The translations under genes and the position numbers were made by a program. A DNA stretch of 64,000 nucleotides from Mercurialis annua. Its lineage: Eukaryota; Streptophyta; Magnoliopsida; Malpighiales; Euphorbiaceae. Below, piece by piece: positions 34,602 through 45,264 of the stretch (position 1 is its first letter; every line of letters begins with the position of its first letter). The notes beneath the pieces are model-generated. The model was given only the letters and a program-made list of their open reading frames with translations, was not told the origin of the DNA and made no database searches. The stretch lies in contig NC_065570.1 of the NCBI RefSeq assembly GCF_937616625.2, forward strand, positions 46,863,665 to 46,927,664. The letters run 5' to 3'.

Positions 34602-34838
34602 TTAGACATGAAACAGCTTGATCTTGTCAATGTTGATCCACTCTAGGAATTTGTTGCCCTCCAGATCTGATATTCTAACTGCGCCTTTTCCTAGCACTTT
34701 CTGGACCAAGTATGGGCCTTCCCAATTTGGTTTGAACTTGCCCCTGGGATCAGTTGTCAAGGAGCGTGTATGCTTTAAAACGAGATCTCCAGCCTTGATC
34801 TCTTTTGTTCTAACCTTTTTGTTAAAGCCTTTAATCAT
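34602..34838 (-). pseudogene. T2 integrase C-terminal domain
   Basis: 78 residues with IKAGDLVLKH (residues 15-24), DPRGKFKPNWEGPYLVQKVL and ISDLEGNKFLEWINIDKIKLFH, the usual SH3-like C-terminal domain of Tat integrases. The domain is intact but the upstream core is in pieces. A stop at the end fits the natural pol terminus. Confidence 0.85.
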
Positions 34839-35130
34839 CCTTTTCTAGTACATCTGGTTGTGGAAGAGAGACTTAAGTCTCTTTTCCCCAAGTAAGAAAA
34901 TTTGGGCAGCCCTTTCTTCCGACCATTGGGCTTCTGGAATTTTGGATTGTTTGAGAACTCTCAGTGATTTGAATTCTACTTGAATATAATGGACAGGACG
35001 GACTTGCACCCGTAGACTAGAGAGAAGGGCGACAATCTGGTTGTCGTTCGATTAGTGGTTCGATAGCCCCATAATGCATATGGCAATTTGTGCGACTAGT
35101 CTTTATACGTCTCGATCAACTTTGATAGCA

Positions 35131-35700
35131 TCAGTTTGATTTTTTATTTGCCACTTCGAATGCTCTGTTAGCCTGTGGTTTATAGGGTGACGATTTGTGA
35201 TGCTCAATCCCGTACTCTTTTAAGAGTTCACTAGTGTGTTTCTGGATTTGAACTTTGTTGTCGATTACTACGTGATGTGGAACCTCATACCTACAAATCA
35301 GGAATTCTTCAATGAATTGCGCCATCTGTTTGGATCTAATGTCGGTATAGGATTTGGCTTCGACCCATTTGGTGAAGTAATATATGGCCACGACTATATA
35401 TGTATGCCCGTTCGATGCTGTTGGCCTGATCTCGCCAATGATATCCATTCCACATGCTGAGAACAGCCATGGAGCCGATATACTAGTCAGTTCGCTCTGT
35501 GGAACATGTTGGATATTCCCGTACATCTAGCATTCTATGCAGCGTCTCACCATTTTGATGCAATCTTATTCTATGGTTGCCCAGTAGTACCCTTGGCGGA
35601 TGATCTTCTTCGCTAAGACATAACTGATCATGTGAGGTACGCAAACCCCGGAATGAACTTCTTCCATGATATCTGTTGTTTCTGCCTGGGCAACGCATCA
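35131..35700 (-). pseudogene. T2 integrase zinc finger and core
   Basis: Zinc-finger remnants in shifting frames (near 35690-35530: LAKKI, RQGYYWAT, VRRCIEC). Then an open 131-residue core: ACGMDIIGEI (first catalytic Asp), YYFTKWVEAKSY, HHVVIDNKVQ (second Asp), YKPQANRAFEVANKK (Glu). The 35,130-34,840 interval between core and C-terminal domain has stops. In the N-terminal finger, His/Cys spacing is disturbed by frameshifts. Confidence 0.82.
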
Positions 35701-36129
35701 AAGCAACACCCCTTCGGTGGATCTTCTATATAATACTCCTGCATGAGAGAGGAAACTTTTGGAAAAGACTCTAAGACTGTATTTGTCTTTACGGTCTGCG
35801 TCTTCTGGGTACTCTCTCTTCTATGAATCTTTGCACATTATAGAACCATGGTTTTTCTTCCGGTCCGAATTGTACGTTTATTTCTTGTTAAGTTATTTGG
35901 CATGGGCCCTTGGACCTTACCATGACTAACAGTTTCATCCTTTTTTTCTTGGGATTGTCCTAGACGGACACTAGTGTTGCTAGAGTGTCTTCCTATTGAT
36001 TTTCTTCCCTCAGGAGGTGAGAGAAAGTGCAGTTCTCGAATTTGGATAGAAGGCCAATTAACTGGTCATAGTAAGGCTTCATTTTTTCCTCTCTAACTTC
36101 TCATTCTCCTTTGGCTTGATATGGTACCA

Positions 36130-36321
36130 TCATGGAATCTCTACAGATATGTACATTTTTTGCGTAGCCTCTAGTCCGAAGATGCAGGCCTCGTACTCAG
36201 CCATGTTATTAGTCACTTCAAAATCGAGTTTCTTTGCTAGTGGTATGTGTTCCCCTTCAGTTGTGATTAGGAGGACGCCTACTCCTGCTCCTTTCTGGTT
36301 GACTGCTCCATCAAAATACAT
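36130..36321 (-). pseudogene. T2 second (archaeal-type) RNase H
   Basis: 63 residues: YFDGAVNQKGAGVGVLL (first Asp), then FEVTNNMAEYEACIFGLEAT (catalytic Glu). This second RNase H after the retroviral-type one is diagnostic of the Tat lineage. Its C-terminal half (down to about 35,900) is broken. Confidence 0.88.
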
Positions 36322-36398
36322 CGTCCATCCTTGGACTGAGATGGCTGCTAGCCCTTCATCAATTTAAAATCCCATGGCTCGTCGTTTTCCATCGGTTG

Positions 36399-36700
36399 TT
36401 ATGCTGAGAATTCAACCATAACTCTGCACTTGATCACCTTTTTGCTGATGTACTGAATGTCAAATTGAGTCAATAAGATAATCCATTTCGCTAGTTTCCC
36501 GGCTAGACTAGGTGCTTCATAAAGATGTTTGAGGAGATCGATTTTTGACGTCACTTGGACTTGATAAGGCTGGTAGTAATGTCGTAACTTCTTAGTGGTC
36601 CATATGACTGCTAGAAACATTTTCTCTACCGGTGAGTACTTTTTTCGTACTTTTCTTACTGAGGTAGTAAACGACGTGTTCAACATTAAACTCATTTTCT
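36399..36700 (-). pseudogene. T2 first RNase H
   Basis: The open part reads VRKKYSPVEKMFLAVIWTTKKLRHYYQPYQVQVTS (cited here as KKYSPVEKMFLAVIW and KKLRHYYQPY), then LAKWIILLTQFDIQY, the usual gypsy RNase H second half. The first half, with the catalytic Asp region near 36,750, is frame-shifted. Confidence 0.8.
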
Positions 36701-36942
36701 TGTGCCATCATTGCTCCTATGGAATTCGTCTCCGTGGCTATATAGAGGATCAACGATTTCCGTTCGTAGATGGTCTCAGGACAGGTGGATTGACCAGGTA
36801 TTCTCTTATTTTATTAAACGTTATTTGGCATTGTGTGTTCCAGACATTGGTTGGTCTTTCTTAAGCAATTTGAAAATTGGGTCACAAATCATCGTCAATT
36901 TTGCGATGAACCGGCTGATGTACTGTAATCTCCCGATGAACT
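36701..36942 (-). pseudogene. T2 RT thumb/connection, left of solo LTR B
   Basis: Read from 36942 downward, the translated text is FIGRLQYISRFIAKLTMICD, a conserved Tat RT connection block. It joins to the RT fragment at 39939-40230 once solo LTR B is ignored. Confidence 0.8.
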
Positions 36943-39938
36943 TGTCACGACCCGAATTCCACCCTAATCCAAGTCACGACCGGCGCTAGGGAATGGGAAT
37001 GGTTGTTCCGAAACCCATAGCAAGCCTAGAACCTCTAGAAATTTTTCACAAATAATATTAAAAGATCACACCTCGTGTGCGATCCGCTTTCAGAAAACGC
37101 CGTTAAAACTTTTTCCGTTTAACGCAAACACATTTCTGAAATTATACATATAAGCGAAATCTGGTTTTCAGAAGTACTGGTTGGATAACCTCGTTATCTC
37201 AACCCTCGCTTCCTTCTGAAAACCTGGCGTATAAGCATTGGAAAACCAGGGACTTATCTTTCGCTTGCCTTAACACATAGGCAGCCCCGTTCCCAACCAC
37301 ACGCCACTTGTTAATATGTTTAATAAAATAATGCGGACACCTCTGCGTCTCGCAACGGTGGTATTAAACATATTAAAATACACAGCGGACCGGTTACACA
37401 TAGCCGGCGTATTTAAAACATACTGTTTTTGACCCTCACAAAAACCCATGAGGCCGACTCGGTAACTAGACACAATATGTCACTAAGCAGCCACCCTAAA
37501 GGTACACACGTGCACTAGATTCTATCAGAGTATCTACAAACAGAGGACTAGTGGCACGGCTGCTGACATATTACACTTATACTATTGCAGCATACTAAGA
37601 GTACAAAATTCTATGTATATTACCAAAGAAGAGCTTTCCTGAAGAAGGGATGTAGAAGCTCGACTGACCTCAAAGCTCATTGCCTGAAAATTAGGAAACA
37701 ACAACGGGATCAGAAATATAAATATTTCTGAGTGAGTAGACAGTTTACAGATAAATACCAAAATCGCATTATATATATAAAACAGTTATATATAAAATAT
37801 GACCAATTACGTCGATCCATATGAAACCCTAGTTCACAAATGTCCTAACAGACACACTCATCTTACGAGCTTATGGACAACAGAATAAAGACCGTGAACT
37901 GAATCACTGTCGTCCAATTCTGTATCTCTGGTACCTAGACCGTAATCAGAAACTGCCTTCGTGGCTTATTCCGCAACCGTAACTGTATTACTACCGTCTC
38001 AGGGTTTACCCGTAAAGTCAGGGCATCTACTTTCCTAATGACTTACACGACATGCATACCTCTATACCTCGACAGAAGTACATCTAAAAATCGGTGTTGG
38101 TGATCACGCAACCCTATTGCCGCCCAATAGGTAGCTCGTTCCAATGGACCTCTCTTGGCTAGTTTATACTATTGCGATTATGGATTTAAAACATTTGAAT
38201 ACTGATATTCAAAAGTAACACGTAAACTCACAGTACTGCTAAGTTACTACTTACCACCGTCGTATGTGTGATAGACTCCCTGGAGTCCTGGTCTGACTGC
38301 TGGACAGCTAGTCGGATCAAACATACAAAATACACAAGACAGCACATCAATATCTATTTCTGGTATAAACATCTAGGTCCTGAAACCTAGGTCCAGACAA
38401 ATCATACAAACATATAACACTTAACACTTATTTTCTTGTTCTTTTAAAAATTATTTAAATTGTTTTCATCTCAAGAAAACATTTAGACTTCACTCTAGAA
38501 GTCCTTTTAGGTATAACAATACCCAATTAAATCATTTAATAGTATCGACTTGATTGTCAAAACAATTCACAGTCGTATACTAATTATTTAGCAACATTGT
38601 TTGCTAATTTTTTTAAACCGGTTAAACATCGACTTTAACTCTTTTAAAGTCCTTTTTAAATATTTAAATTTACTTTTAAAATATCATTTTAAAAGTATTT
38701 AGATTTAACTTTAAATCTCTTTTCATTTTAATTTAAAAACAAATATCGTTTTTAAACACTTTTAGTTCGACGAAATCACGTCAAACGAATAGAGCAAAAA
38801 GCCCCAAAAGAATCTGCCCCTTTGGCGTCAGCCTGGTGCACATCTGTGCACCTTGGGTGCACGTTCGTGCACCCCTGGCTAGTGCGCGATCGTGCACCAT
38901 TGTGCACGGTCGTGCACCCTAGATGGTGCACGTTCGTGCACCTCCAGATTGGTGCACGTTCGTGCACCATATGTGCACGTCCGTGCACCAACGTGCACAG
39001 CCCCGGGGAAACTCGATTCCCGGGGCATTCCGACGTGTTACAACCTCATTTTTCCGCTCCTAACACGTATACACAATCCAATATATCCAAATTCACATTC
39101 GAAACGTAAAAATAATAGGTATACGTTCGATTCGATACGGTAACCGTTTATAAACGAATATATATTCGAAATATATCGAAATATATCAAAATAAACGTTT
39201 AATACGGGATTAATACCTCGATTACTTGAGTAATCGTCGAAGAAACGGAGTTAGAATCGAGAAACGGACGGATCGAAATCGAAACCTAAGTTTCGTCGCA
39301 CTGTTGAGAGCTGCGCCTCCATTTCCTTCTCTTAAATGAGAAAAATAGGTTTTTGTACCTAATTCTCATCATAAATGTTGTATATATGAAAATGGTTAAA
39401 GTGCAGTTTAGTACTAGTTCAATCATGCACTTTAAACCAATCTTTTAACTAGTCGTCCGTAGCTCAAACGAAAACGACTTTCGAATTTCGTGAAAATTTA
39501 CCTAAAAATCTAATAAAATATAAAAAGAATAAAAATTATATTTTTATTCTCATCCGACTTATATTTTATTTTTAATAAATTATTTTCGATTTATTAGGCC
39601 AATATTGTCCGCGCTTGATAAAATTTCTACTCCCAAATTTTATCAAATTTTCACGACAACCTTTTTAAATTATTCCGAGAATATTGACACCAAAAATATT
39701 CGCACGGAACTTATGAATTATTATGCACCCAATTCATAAGTTTATATTATCCCTGTTAATTATATAAATATCCAAATTTAAATTTCTAAAAATTTAAATT
39801 TGAAATCCTATTGCCACAATATACTTTTAGGGACGCTTATAAATTAAATTTATCTTTAAATTTAATATACCTACTCCCGTCTAATAAAATATTAGACACG
39901 TGGCAATATTTTATCCTTTAAAATTTCGGGTTATTACA
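36943..39938 (-). mobile_element. Solo LTR B (chromovirus-like family)
   Basis: 2,996-bp LTR, minus orientation: TGTAATAACCCG at 39938 to ...GGGTCGTGACA at 36943. Target duplication GAACT (36938-36942) / GAACC (39939-39943), one mismatch. It shares its U5 block with E2, E3 and solo A. It is inserted in T2 RT, whose reading resumes on both sides. It contains a palindrome array at 38838-39000. Confidence 0.9.
38838..39000. repeat. GTGCACG-NN-CGTGCAC palindrome array
   Basis: Seven modules, mostly 16-20 bp, in about 160 bp, for example GGTGCACGTTCGTGCACC and GGGTGCACGTTCGTGCACCC, spaced 21-26 bp. Same architecture as the GTGTGCG arrays but with a different arm sequence. The surrounding LTR is AT-rich. 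Confidence 0.92.
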
Positions 39939-40230
39939 GAACCCTCTCTCTTTCGTCTCGGTCTTGGGCACTGGAATTTCGCGGATGGCCTTCACTTTGT
40001 CAGGGTCGATCTTGATTTCGTGCTTTTCAACTATGTGCCTAAGCAGTTTCCCTACGGTCAACCCGAAAATGCATTTCTTGGGATTGAGCCTTAAGTTATT
40101 GCATATGGCTCTTGCTATAAATTTGTCGATGACTTCCCAGTGGCTCTCCTCCGTGTCTGATTTTAGCATCATGTCGTCAACGTAGACTTCGACCTCCTTG
40201 TGGATCATGTCGTGGAAAATGGTAATGGCC
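39939..40230 (-). pseudogene. T2 reverse transcriptase, palm and beyond
   Basis: Contains ITIFHDMIHKEVEVYVDDMM (cited as 20 residues), the palm with the YVDD catalytic pair, then LRLNPKKCIFGLTVGKLL and DPDKVKAIREIPVPKTE. It is cut on the right at 40230 by D and on the left by solo LTR B. The upstream RT fingers lie beyond D outside the window. Confidence 0.88.
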
Positions 40231-41243
40231 TGTAATACCCCATAAATTTTTATTTATTTTATCATTGGGTTTCCGGTTTTTATCGGGTCCTTTTTATTTT
40301 TGTGATTTGGTCGTGGTTCGCTTAGACCCCAAAATTTAGTTCTTCTTGTATGGGCCTTAATTGGCGTGACCCATGCATTATATCTTTATGGTTAATTTTG
40401 CTTTCTTTTTACATGGGCCTTGATTAGCATGGCCCATGCATTGTTTTTCTTTACAATGTTTCTTTTGGAACCTTATCAATTTGCTGCAAGTGTTTAAACG
40501 TTTGTTTTCATTCTTCATATATATAACATATTAACAAACCCTAATCCCTTTTCTCACAATCATTAAAACCTAGCCGACCTATCCAGATAAAACTCTTTGA
40601 AACATCACACTATCCATTCCTCTCATTGCTTGAAGTTTGGTAAGTTTATCACGTCCCTTTTCTTTGTTTCGTTCAATATCGTCACGTTCCGTTTCTTAGC
40701 TCGTTCTCATTGTTCATAGCATCAAATTGGGATCTGTCTCGTCTCAGTTGTGCTAGACACAGTCCTCTTCGATTCTAGACTTTGAAATCGTTAAACGGTA
40801 CGTAAATCTTTCCGTTTTAAGCGCCGTTCGGTTCGTCATTTTATTAAATATGGACTGTGACTTCTTATGTTATTGTTGTCGATCCCTTAGCCATGGTTTC
40901 CGATATTGTTCAAGTGTATTGGAGATCATAATCTCAAGTGTTAGTATTGGATTACTGTTCTTTTTGTTTTGTTTGTTTAGGTTATGATTATTTCCATTGT
41001 TCACGTTGTTGGGCTCATTTTCTTCGTTTAGAACCAATGTGCAGAAATTGTTTATTTTCATAGATATTTAATCATTCTCTTTTGTTGATTTGATATTAAT
41101 GGAGATTTTCGTAAAAAAATGAAGGTTGAATATTGTTTATGCTTACTGTCAATTTGATGTGGACTGAGCTATTCACGTTGGTTTTGGTTCATTATTGATA
41201 TGGTTGTTCATGCCTTCTCCTTTGGCCAAACCTCATGCTTGAT
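40231..41243 (+). mobile_element. D: LTR of a further element, first segment
   Basis: LTR starting TGTAATACCCC at 40231 within T2 RT. It continues at 50432-51645 after E3. Related to solo LTR A: shared text includes AACTCAATAGGCTTGA, TTTGTGCTAGTC, GGTGTCTAGTA and CACGTGGATTAGCAAGC-like runs. The remaining part lies beyond the Athila insertion, outside the window, so I cannot tell a solo LTR from a full element. The base pairs left of it are TGGCC (40226-40230), the presumed target duplication. Confidence 0.8.
40350..40440. repeat. D modules ATGGGCC...GGCCCAT
   Basis: Two imperfect palindromes: ATGGGCC...GACCCATG (40350-40375) and CATGGGCC...GGCCCATG (40412-40438), each about 26 bp, 120-210 bp from the LTR start. 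TGGGCC is the core of plant site II (TCP-type) promoter elements, so a promoter role is possible. Confidence 0.65.
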
Positions 41244-43726
41244 TGTAATACCCCAAAATAACTAATTAGCTAATTGGACCACGTGTCCAATTTTGATTCG
41301 TCAGAGTGGCAATATTAGAAGAATTTTTGAAAAAAATAAAGTAAATAAGTTTCAAGTAGGTCGGTTTTGGGAAATTAGTTATGCGGAAATCAAAGTTATA
41401 TTTTTATTCTAAAGTTAGAATTGGAATTAAAAGGAAAAATGTTAAGAAAATTTCAAAATAAAGTACAGGGACCAAAGTGGTAATTTAGCCACTTTGTGTC
41501 GAAAATGGAAATTTGTAGATTTGACGGGAAAATGTTAATATTAAGTTTTGTATTATTTATCGGATATAAATAATACGTATAAGTCGTAATAAAAGAGTTT
41601 AACGATTTAGCTATGGACTAAATCGTAAGAAAGAAAAGTTTTAAAGATAAGTGATAAGAAACAAAAAGAACAAGGACACAAATGAGATTTTAGCCAAATC
41701 ATATATAATTAAGGAAATATGAAATGAAGATCAGAGAAGGATCGAGAGAAGACAGAAGCTATCGCCGATTTCCGTCGTTTCGCCGCCGTTTCTCCGTACG
41801 ACGTCCGATTCACGTGATTTTCGCGGCAATCTCTTCGGAATTCAATCCTCTACTGATCTTGAGCTTCATTTTGAGGTAAAGTTTCGGATTTTTGGTGCTA
41901 AAAGCAAGTTATAGGCTGTTTTAGTTTAGGAATTGGAATTATCGATTTAAACTCGACTTTAGTGTTTTTGGAGAAACAAAGTTACGGGTTTTATCGGAAA
42001 CGAAGTGGTTGATGTGTATGGCAAGAGATAGCACAACGGGAAGCCCGGAAACGACGTTTCCGGGGCTGTGCGTGAACTGCACTCGGTGTGCGATCGCACA
42101 CCGAAGTGTGCGAACGCACACTTGCAGTGTGCGTACGCACACTTGAACAAGTGTGCGAACGCACACTTGTGGTGTGCGAACGCACACTCCCAAGTGTGCG
42201 GACGCACACTGAAGTGTGCGAGCGCACACAGCGGGTCCGCAGGGACCTAATTGAGTTTTTAGCCCTAACTGAATGAGATTTTAATATTTTTGGAATATTA
42301 GACCCTAAAAACGATTAAGGACCCCGATAAATTGTAAAATAAAGTTCTAGCTCGACGTTTTACGTGAGCTATGATAATGAAAAATGTCAAGGATATTATA
42401 CGTTTCTCGAATACGAGAAACAGAGTTCGAGATATCGCAACTATGATAAAAGAAGAATGCGATCATAAATAAAGTTAAAAATAAAACTAAATCCTACAAC
42501 TTAAAAGTGTTATACGTATTAAAGTATGAAGTGCACGTCTAATCATAAACAATTTACCAGACGTGTCAGCGAATAGTGGAGTCAGTAGAAGCGGACTAGC
42601 GAGGGCATACCATCAGATCGATCATATCATTTCTTGGTTTGCGGTCACTGTGAGTTGCACTTTTACTTTCATGTATTATATATATTGAAATTATTTTATG
42701 AAATTATATACATTGTTTTCACGCATCGCATTATATATATTTGGTTGGATGTTATATGTTTATTTAATTTCTATATGCGAGAACTAGTATGCGATCCGAA
42801 GAAACTAGCTACCTATTGGGTGTCAATAGGCTGTGTGATCACCAGTATCGAGTCAGTCTAGTATGTTTGCATTGAGAAATGACTTGACACAGCTGGGAGC
42901 TGTTGATGAATATGATATTTACGATTGGGTATATGATTTAGATACGCAGAGTGAACTCGGCTACGGTGTAGCCTGGAAGTCCCCGTATCTAGTGGCTGGG
43001 CCACCAGCGAGTTGGACTCGCAATTGATATTTACGATTGGGTTGAATGATATATGATTATTCGAGAGATGTGTCGCATGCTAGGATATTAGTTTCGTATG
43101 GATCAAATACATGTTTATATGTTTTATATTAATATTTTCTTGAGATGCGATGCTATGTTTTTATATTAATACTGTTAGTAAATGTCAACTCACTCAGTAA
43201 TTCCCCAAATACTGACCCCTCACCTTTGATGTCTTTCAGGTGCTTAGCTTGTGGACTTAGCTAGAGGCCAATTTTGGAATGCAGAAGTCATTTGTATATG
43301 TTAGTTTATGACTTCTGTTAATGCTGCAGTAGTGGTCCTGTGTCAACAGAATAGTAACCTAGTCAGCAGTTTATTTTGATTGTATATATCAACTGCTGTC
43401 TTTGTTTATATGTTTTTGATAGGCTACGTACGTTGTATATAATCTACGGCCCCAGATGCCGGTGAAATATTTGAGATACTAACTGATGTATATAGTACCG
43501 CGAGGCCAGTTCGTACAGGGTACAATAACTAGAGCCCGCGAGGTTTTGAAACAGTTAGTGTATATATTTAGTTACATGTTAAATATGTATATTTGCTTCC
43601 GTTGTTTGTTATTATTTGTTTATTATGTGCGAAAAATTAATTGTGGTTTAAGGCTTGCTACGGGTTCCGGAGCTACCACTCCCGTTCCCTAGCGCCGGTT
43701 GCGGCTCAATATTTTGGGTCGTGACA
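41244..43726 (+). repeat. E3 5' LTR
   Basis: 2,483 bp. It holds seven palindromic modules at 42086-42229 and the conserved U5 block (43650-43700). CATATATAATT at 41700 is a possible TATA region, which would place the array in transcribed sequence. Confidence 0.95.
42086..42229. repeat. GTGTGCG-NN-CGCACAC array, seven modules
   Basis: Seven 16-bp palindromes with central dinucleotides AT, AA, TA, AA, AA, GG and AG. Flanking bases often extend the symmetry (CGG/CCG, AAG/CTT, CAAG/CTTG). The 3' LTR has only the AT, AA, GG and AG modules. Confidence 0.95.
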
Positions 43727-43730
43727 ATGT

Positions 43731-43742
43731 TGGTATCAGAGC
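43731..43742 (+). promoter_or_regulatory. E3 primer-binding site (initiator tRNA-Met)
   Basis: TGGTATCAGAGC, four bases after the LTR. Confidence 0.95.
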
Positions 43743-43814
43743 AGTTTGGTCCAGTTACCACTGCAAGTTGTTTTAATGTTTGTTTGAGAGCAGTTTGGTC
43801 CAGTTACCACTGCT
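43739..43814 (+). repeat. Direct duplication next to the E3 primer site
   Basis: GAGCAGTTTGGTCCAGTTAC plus CACTGC appears at 43739-43764 and again at 43789-43814, so the last four bases of the primer site are copied with it. Confidence 0.85.
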
Positions 43815-44238
43815 AGAGTTGTCTGATTGCTTGTTGACTGGGAGTATTTGTCAGTAAGTATACCTAGGAACTACTGCAGCAAGAGTCAGACCGTGGTTGT
43901 CTGTAATTGTGTTATGTGTGCATTAGTAGTACATGGCATTACGTGCGCGAACCAGGATTATTAAGTTAGTAAGTGAATAGTATCTGTTCATATGGTCGAC
44001 TAAATAATTGTTTCTTATGTTAAGATATAGAAGGTGGTTACATGTTTGCAAATTATGAATAATTGAGAGGGTTAAGTATTTGCTACTCGCGCTGAAATTG
44101 TTAAGTGATTATCTGCTTGCGAATTATGTGCAGTTGGATTAAATGCTAAATGTTTACAGCATTATATAAGCTGATTTTGGAATTGCGTGTGAAATGGGCT
44201 CAGATGGTCGCTTACGCTCGAAATTGTTTCTTTTCAGC

Positions 44239-45264
44239 ATGTCTGGGCAAAACGGAGCTCAGTCGCATGCTGCGGAAGAACGGGAGGAAGCGCCTCCTAT
44301 ATTTCAAAACGGGTTTCATAATGAAGTGGGCGAACCATCTGGGGTCCATCAGAATGGATTCCACGCAAATCATGGAGCATCGCCAGAGATATGTCAAAAT
44401 GGCTATATGTCTGTATCGGAAATAGGTAGTTCTTCTAGAAACCGAGTTAGAATGCATTCACCGGAGATAGAGTACAGTGAAGGAGAGGAAGAGGAACCGG
44501 AGGAAGATCCGAAAGAAGATCCTGAAGAAGACCCTGAGGAGGATCCTGAGGAGGATCCTGAGGAGGATCCAGAAGAAGAATTAGAGGAAGAAGCAGAAGA
44601 GGAAAATCCTCAGGAAGAAGAGTATGAAGAAGAGGAGTTAGATGAGTTAGATGTTGAGGAATACAGAGGTGACTATTTCTGGTCAAGTGTGCGGAGGTAC
44701 CGCAATTTGAGGGAAGACGCGGACATAGCTAACGGTCAGGCGCAGATAGCCCTGAATCAGGTTAGGAGGCAGATGCGTTCCTTTTCTAGAGGGATGTTAA
44801 CTGTAGGAGCGTACTCTACTGATTTTCTGCGAATGGCAGAGGGAGTCCCTAATCTGAACGAAAGCAATAGAACCATTAATCGCAGATATGTCAGAGGTTT
44901 AGGACCTCAGTTTGATGAGCTGTATGAGCATGTGGACGAACATTTCAGCACGCTTACTACAATGGCCCGTAGGATTGAAACAGAGCATGAGTGGTCGGGT
45001 GATCCAATACGACCTTATTACTTTAGACGTGAGTACCACCCGGATTACGTCAGTACGTCCTCCAGAACTACAACCAACCCTTATTTTGTACAAAGAGGTG
45101 GACGAAACTCAGGTAGAACAGTTAGGGGCCGACATACTGGCGTAGTTATTAGGGAACCTAACATTCCACACCAGGCACCTCCAGGTATTAGTGATTTACG
45201 TGCTTTAAGTAATTGTGTTTATGTGTTTGCATTATTGTGCTTATATAATTGCTGCATTGCATAG
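44239..45264 (+). CDS. E3 acidic gag-like protein
   Basis: Open frame; I choose the ATG at 44239 (MSGQNGAQ), 341 residues, since upstream codons look like leader and TTTTCAG just before it could be a splice acceptor. Residues about 75-140 are strongly acidic with five near-perfect DPEE repeats, then Glu/Asp-rich text (EEELDELDVEEY). The second half resembles part of a Ty3-type gag core: NRRYVRGLGPQFDELYEHV, then TLTTMARRIETEHEW. Arg/Gly-rich GGRNSGRTVRGRHTG follows. There is no zinc knuckle and no protease or RT after it. The last 20 residues are hydrophobic (VFALLCLYNCCIA) and may not be genuine coding. In relatives the gag packages RNA. It is the only long open frame in E3, and an open 1-kb frame in a young element suggests it could be translated. 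Confidence 0.6.
   Translation: MSGQNGAQSHAAEEREEAPPIFQNGFHNEVGEPSGVHQNGFHANHGASPEICQNGYMSVSEIGSSSRNRVRMHSPEIEYSEGEEEEPEEDPKEDPEEDPEEDPEEDPEEDPEEELEEEAEEENPQEEEYEEEELDELDVEEYRGDYFWSSVRRYRNLREDADIANGQAQIALNQVRRQMRSFSRGMLTVGAYSTDFLRMAEGVPNLNESNRTINRRYVRGLGPQFDELYEHVDEHFSTLTTMARRIETEHEWSGDPIRPYYFRREYHPDYVSTSSRTTTNPYFVQRGGRNSGRTVRGRHTGVVIREPNIPHQAPPGISDLRALSNCVYVFALLCLYNCCIA

Larger units (their letters stand above)
16500..40230 (-). mobile_element. T2: Tat-lineage element hosting a nest of insertions
   Basis: Minus-strand order from the right: RT (40230-39939, continued 36942-36701), first RNase H (about 36700-36399), second archaeal-type RNase H (36321-36130), integrase (about 35700-34602), tandem repeats (33975-32900), an opposite-strand extra ORF (30741-32754), a second tandem array (29395-28982 and 18622-18570), a polypurine tract (17900-17887) and the 3' LTR (ending at 17886). 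Dual RNase H, an antisense extra ORF and 3' tandem repeats together identify the Tat lineage. Insertions: E2, a Helitron, solo LTR B and D. Gag and the 5' LTR would lie beyond D, outside the window. The left edge at 16500 is approximate. Confidence 0.8.

Noticed and set aside
42086..42229. CRISPR-like array of palindromic repeats with short spacers
   Set aside because: Modules are 16 bp, spacers only a few bases, the array lies in a plant LTR with no cas genes. It is an LTR minisatellite.
41939..42276. Several overlapping open frames on both strands over the E3 array (texts rich in 'CVRTL' and 'VRSHT')
   Set aside because: They arise because the GTGTGCG/CGCACAC palindromes have no stop codon in any frame. 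The same happens at 48708-48934 and 38776-39143. No coding signal.
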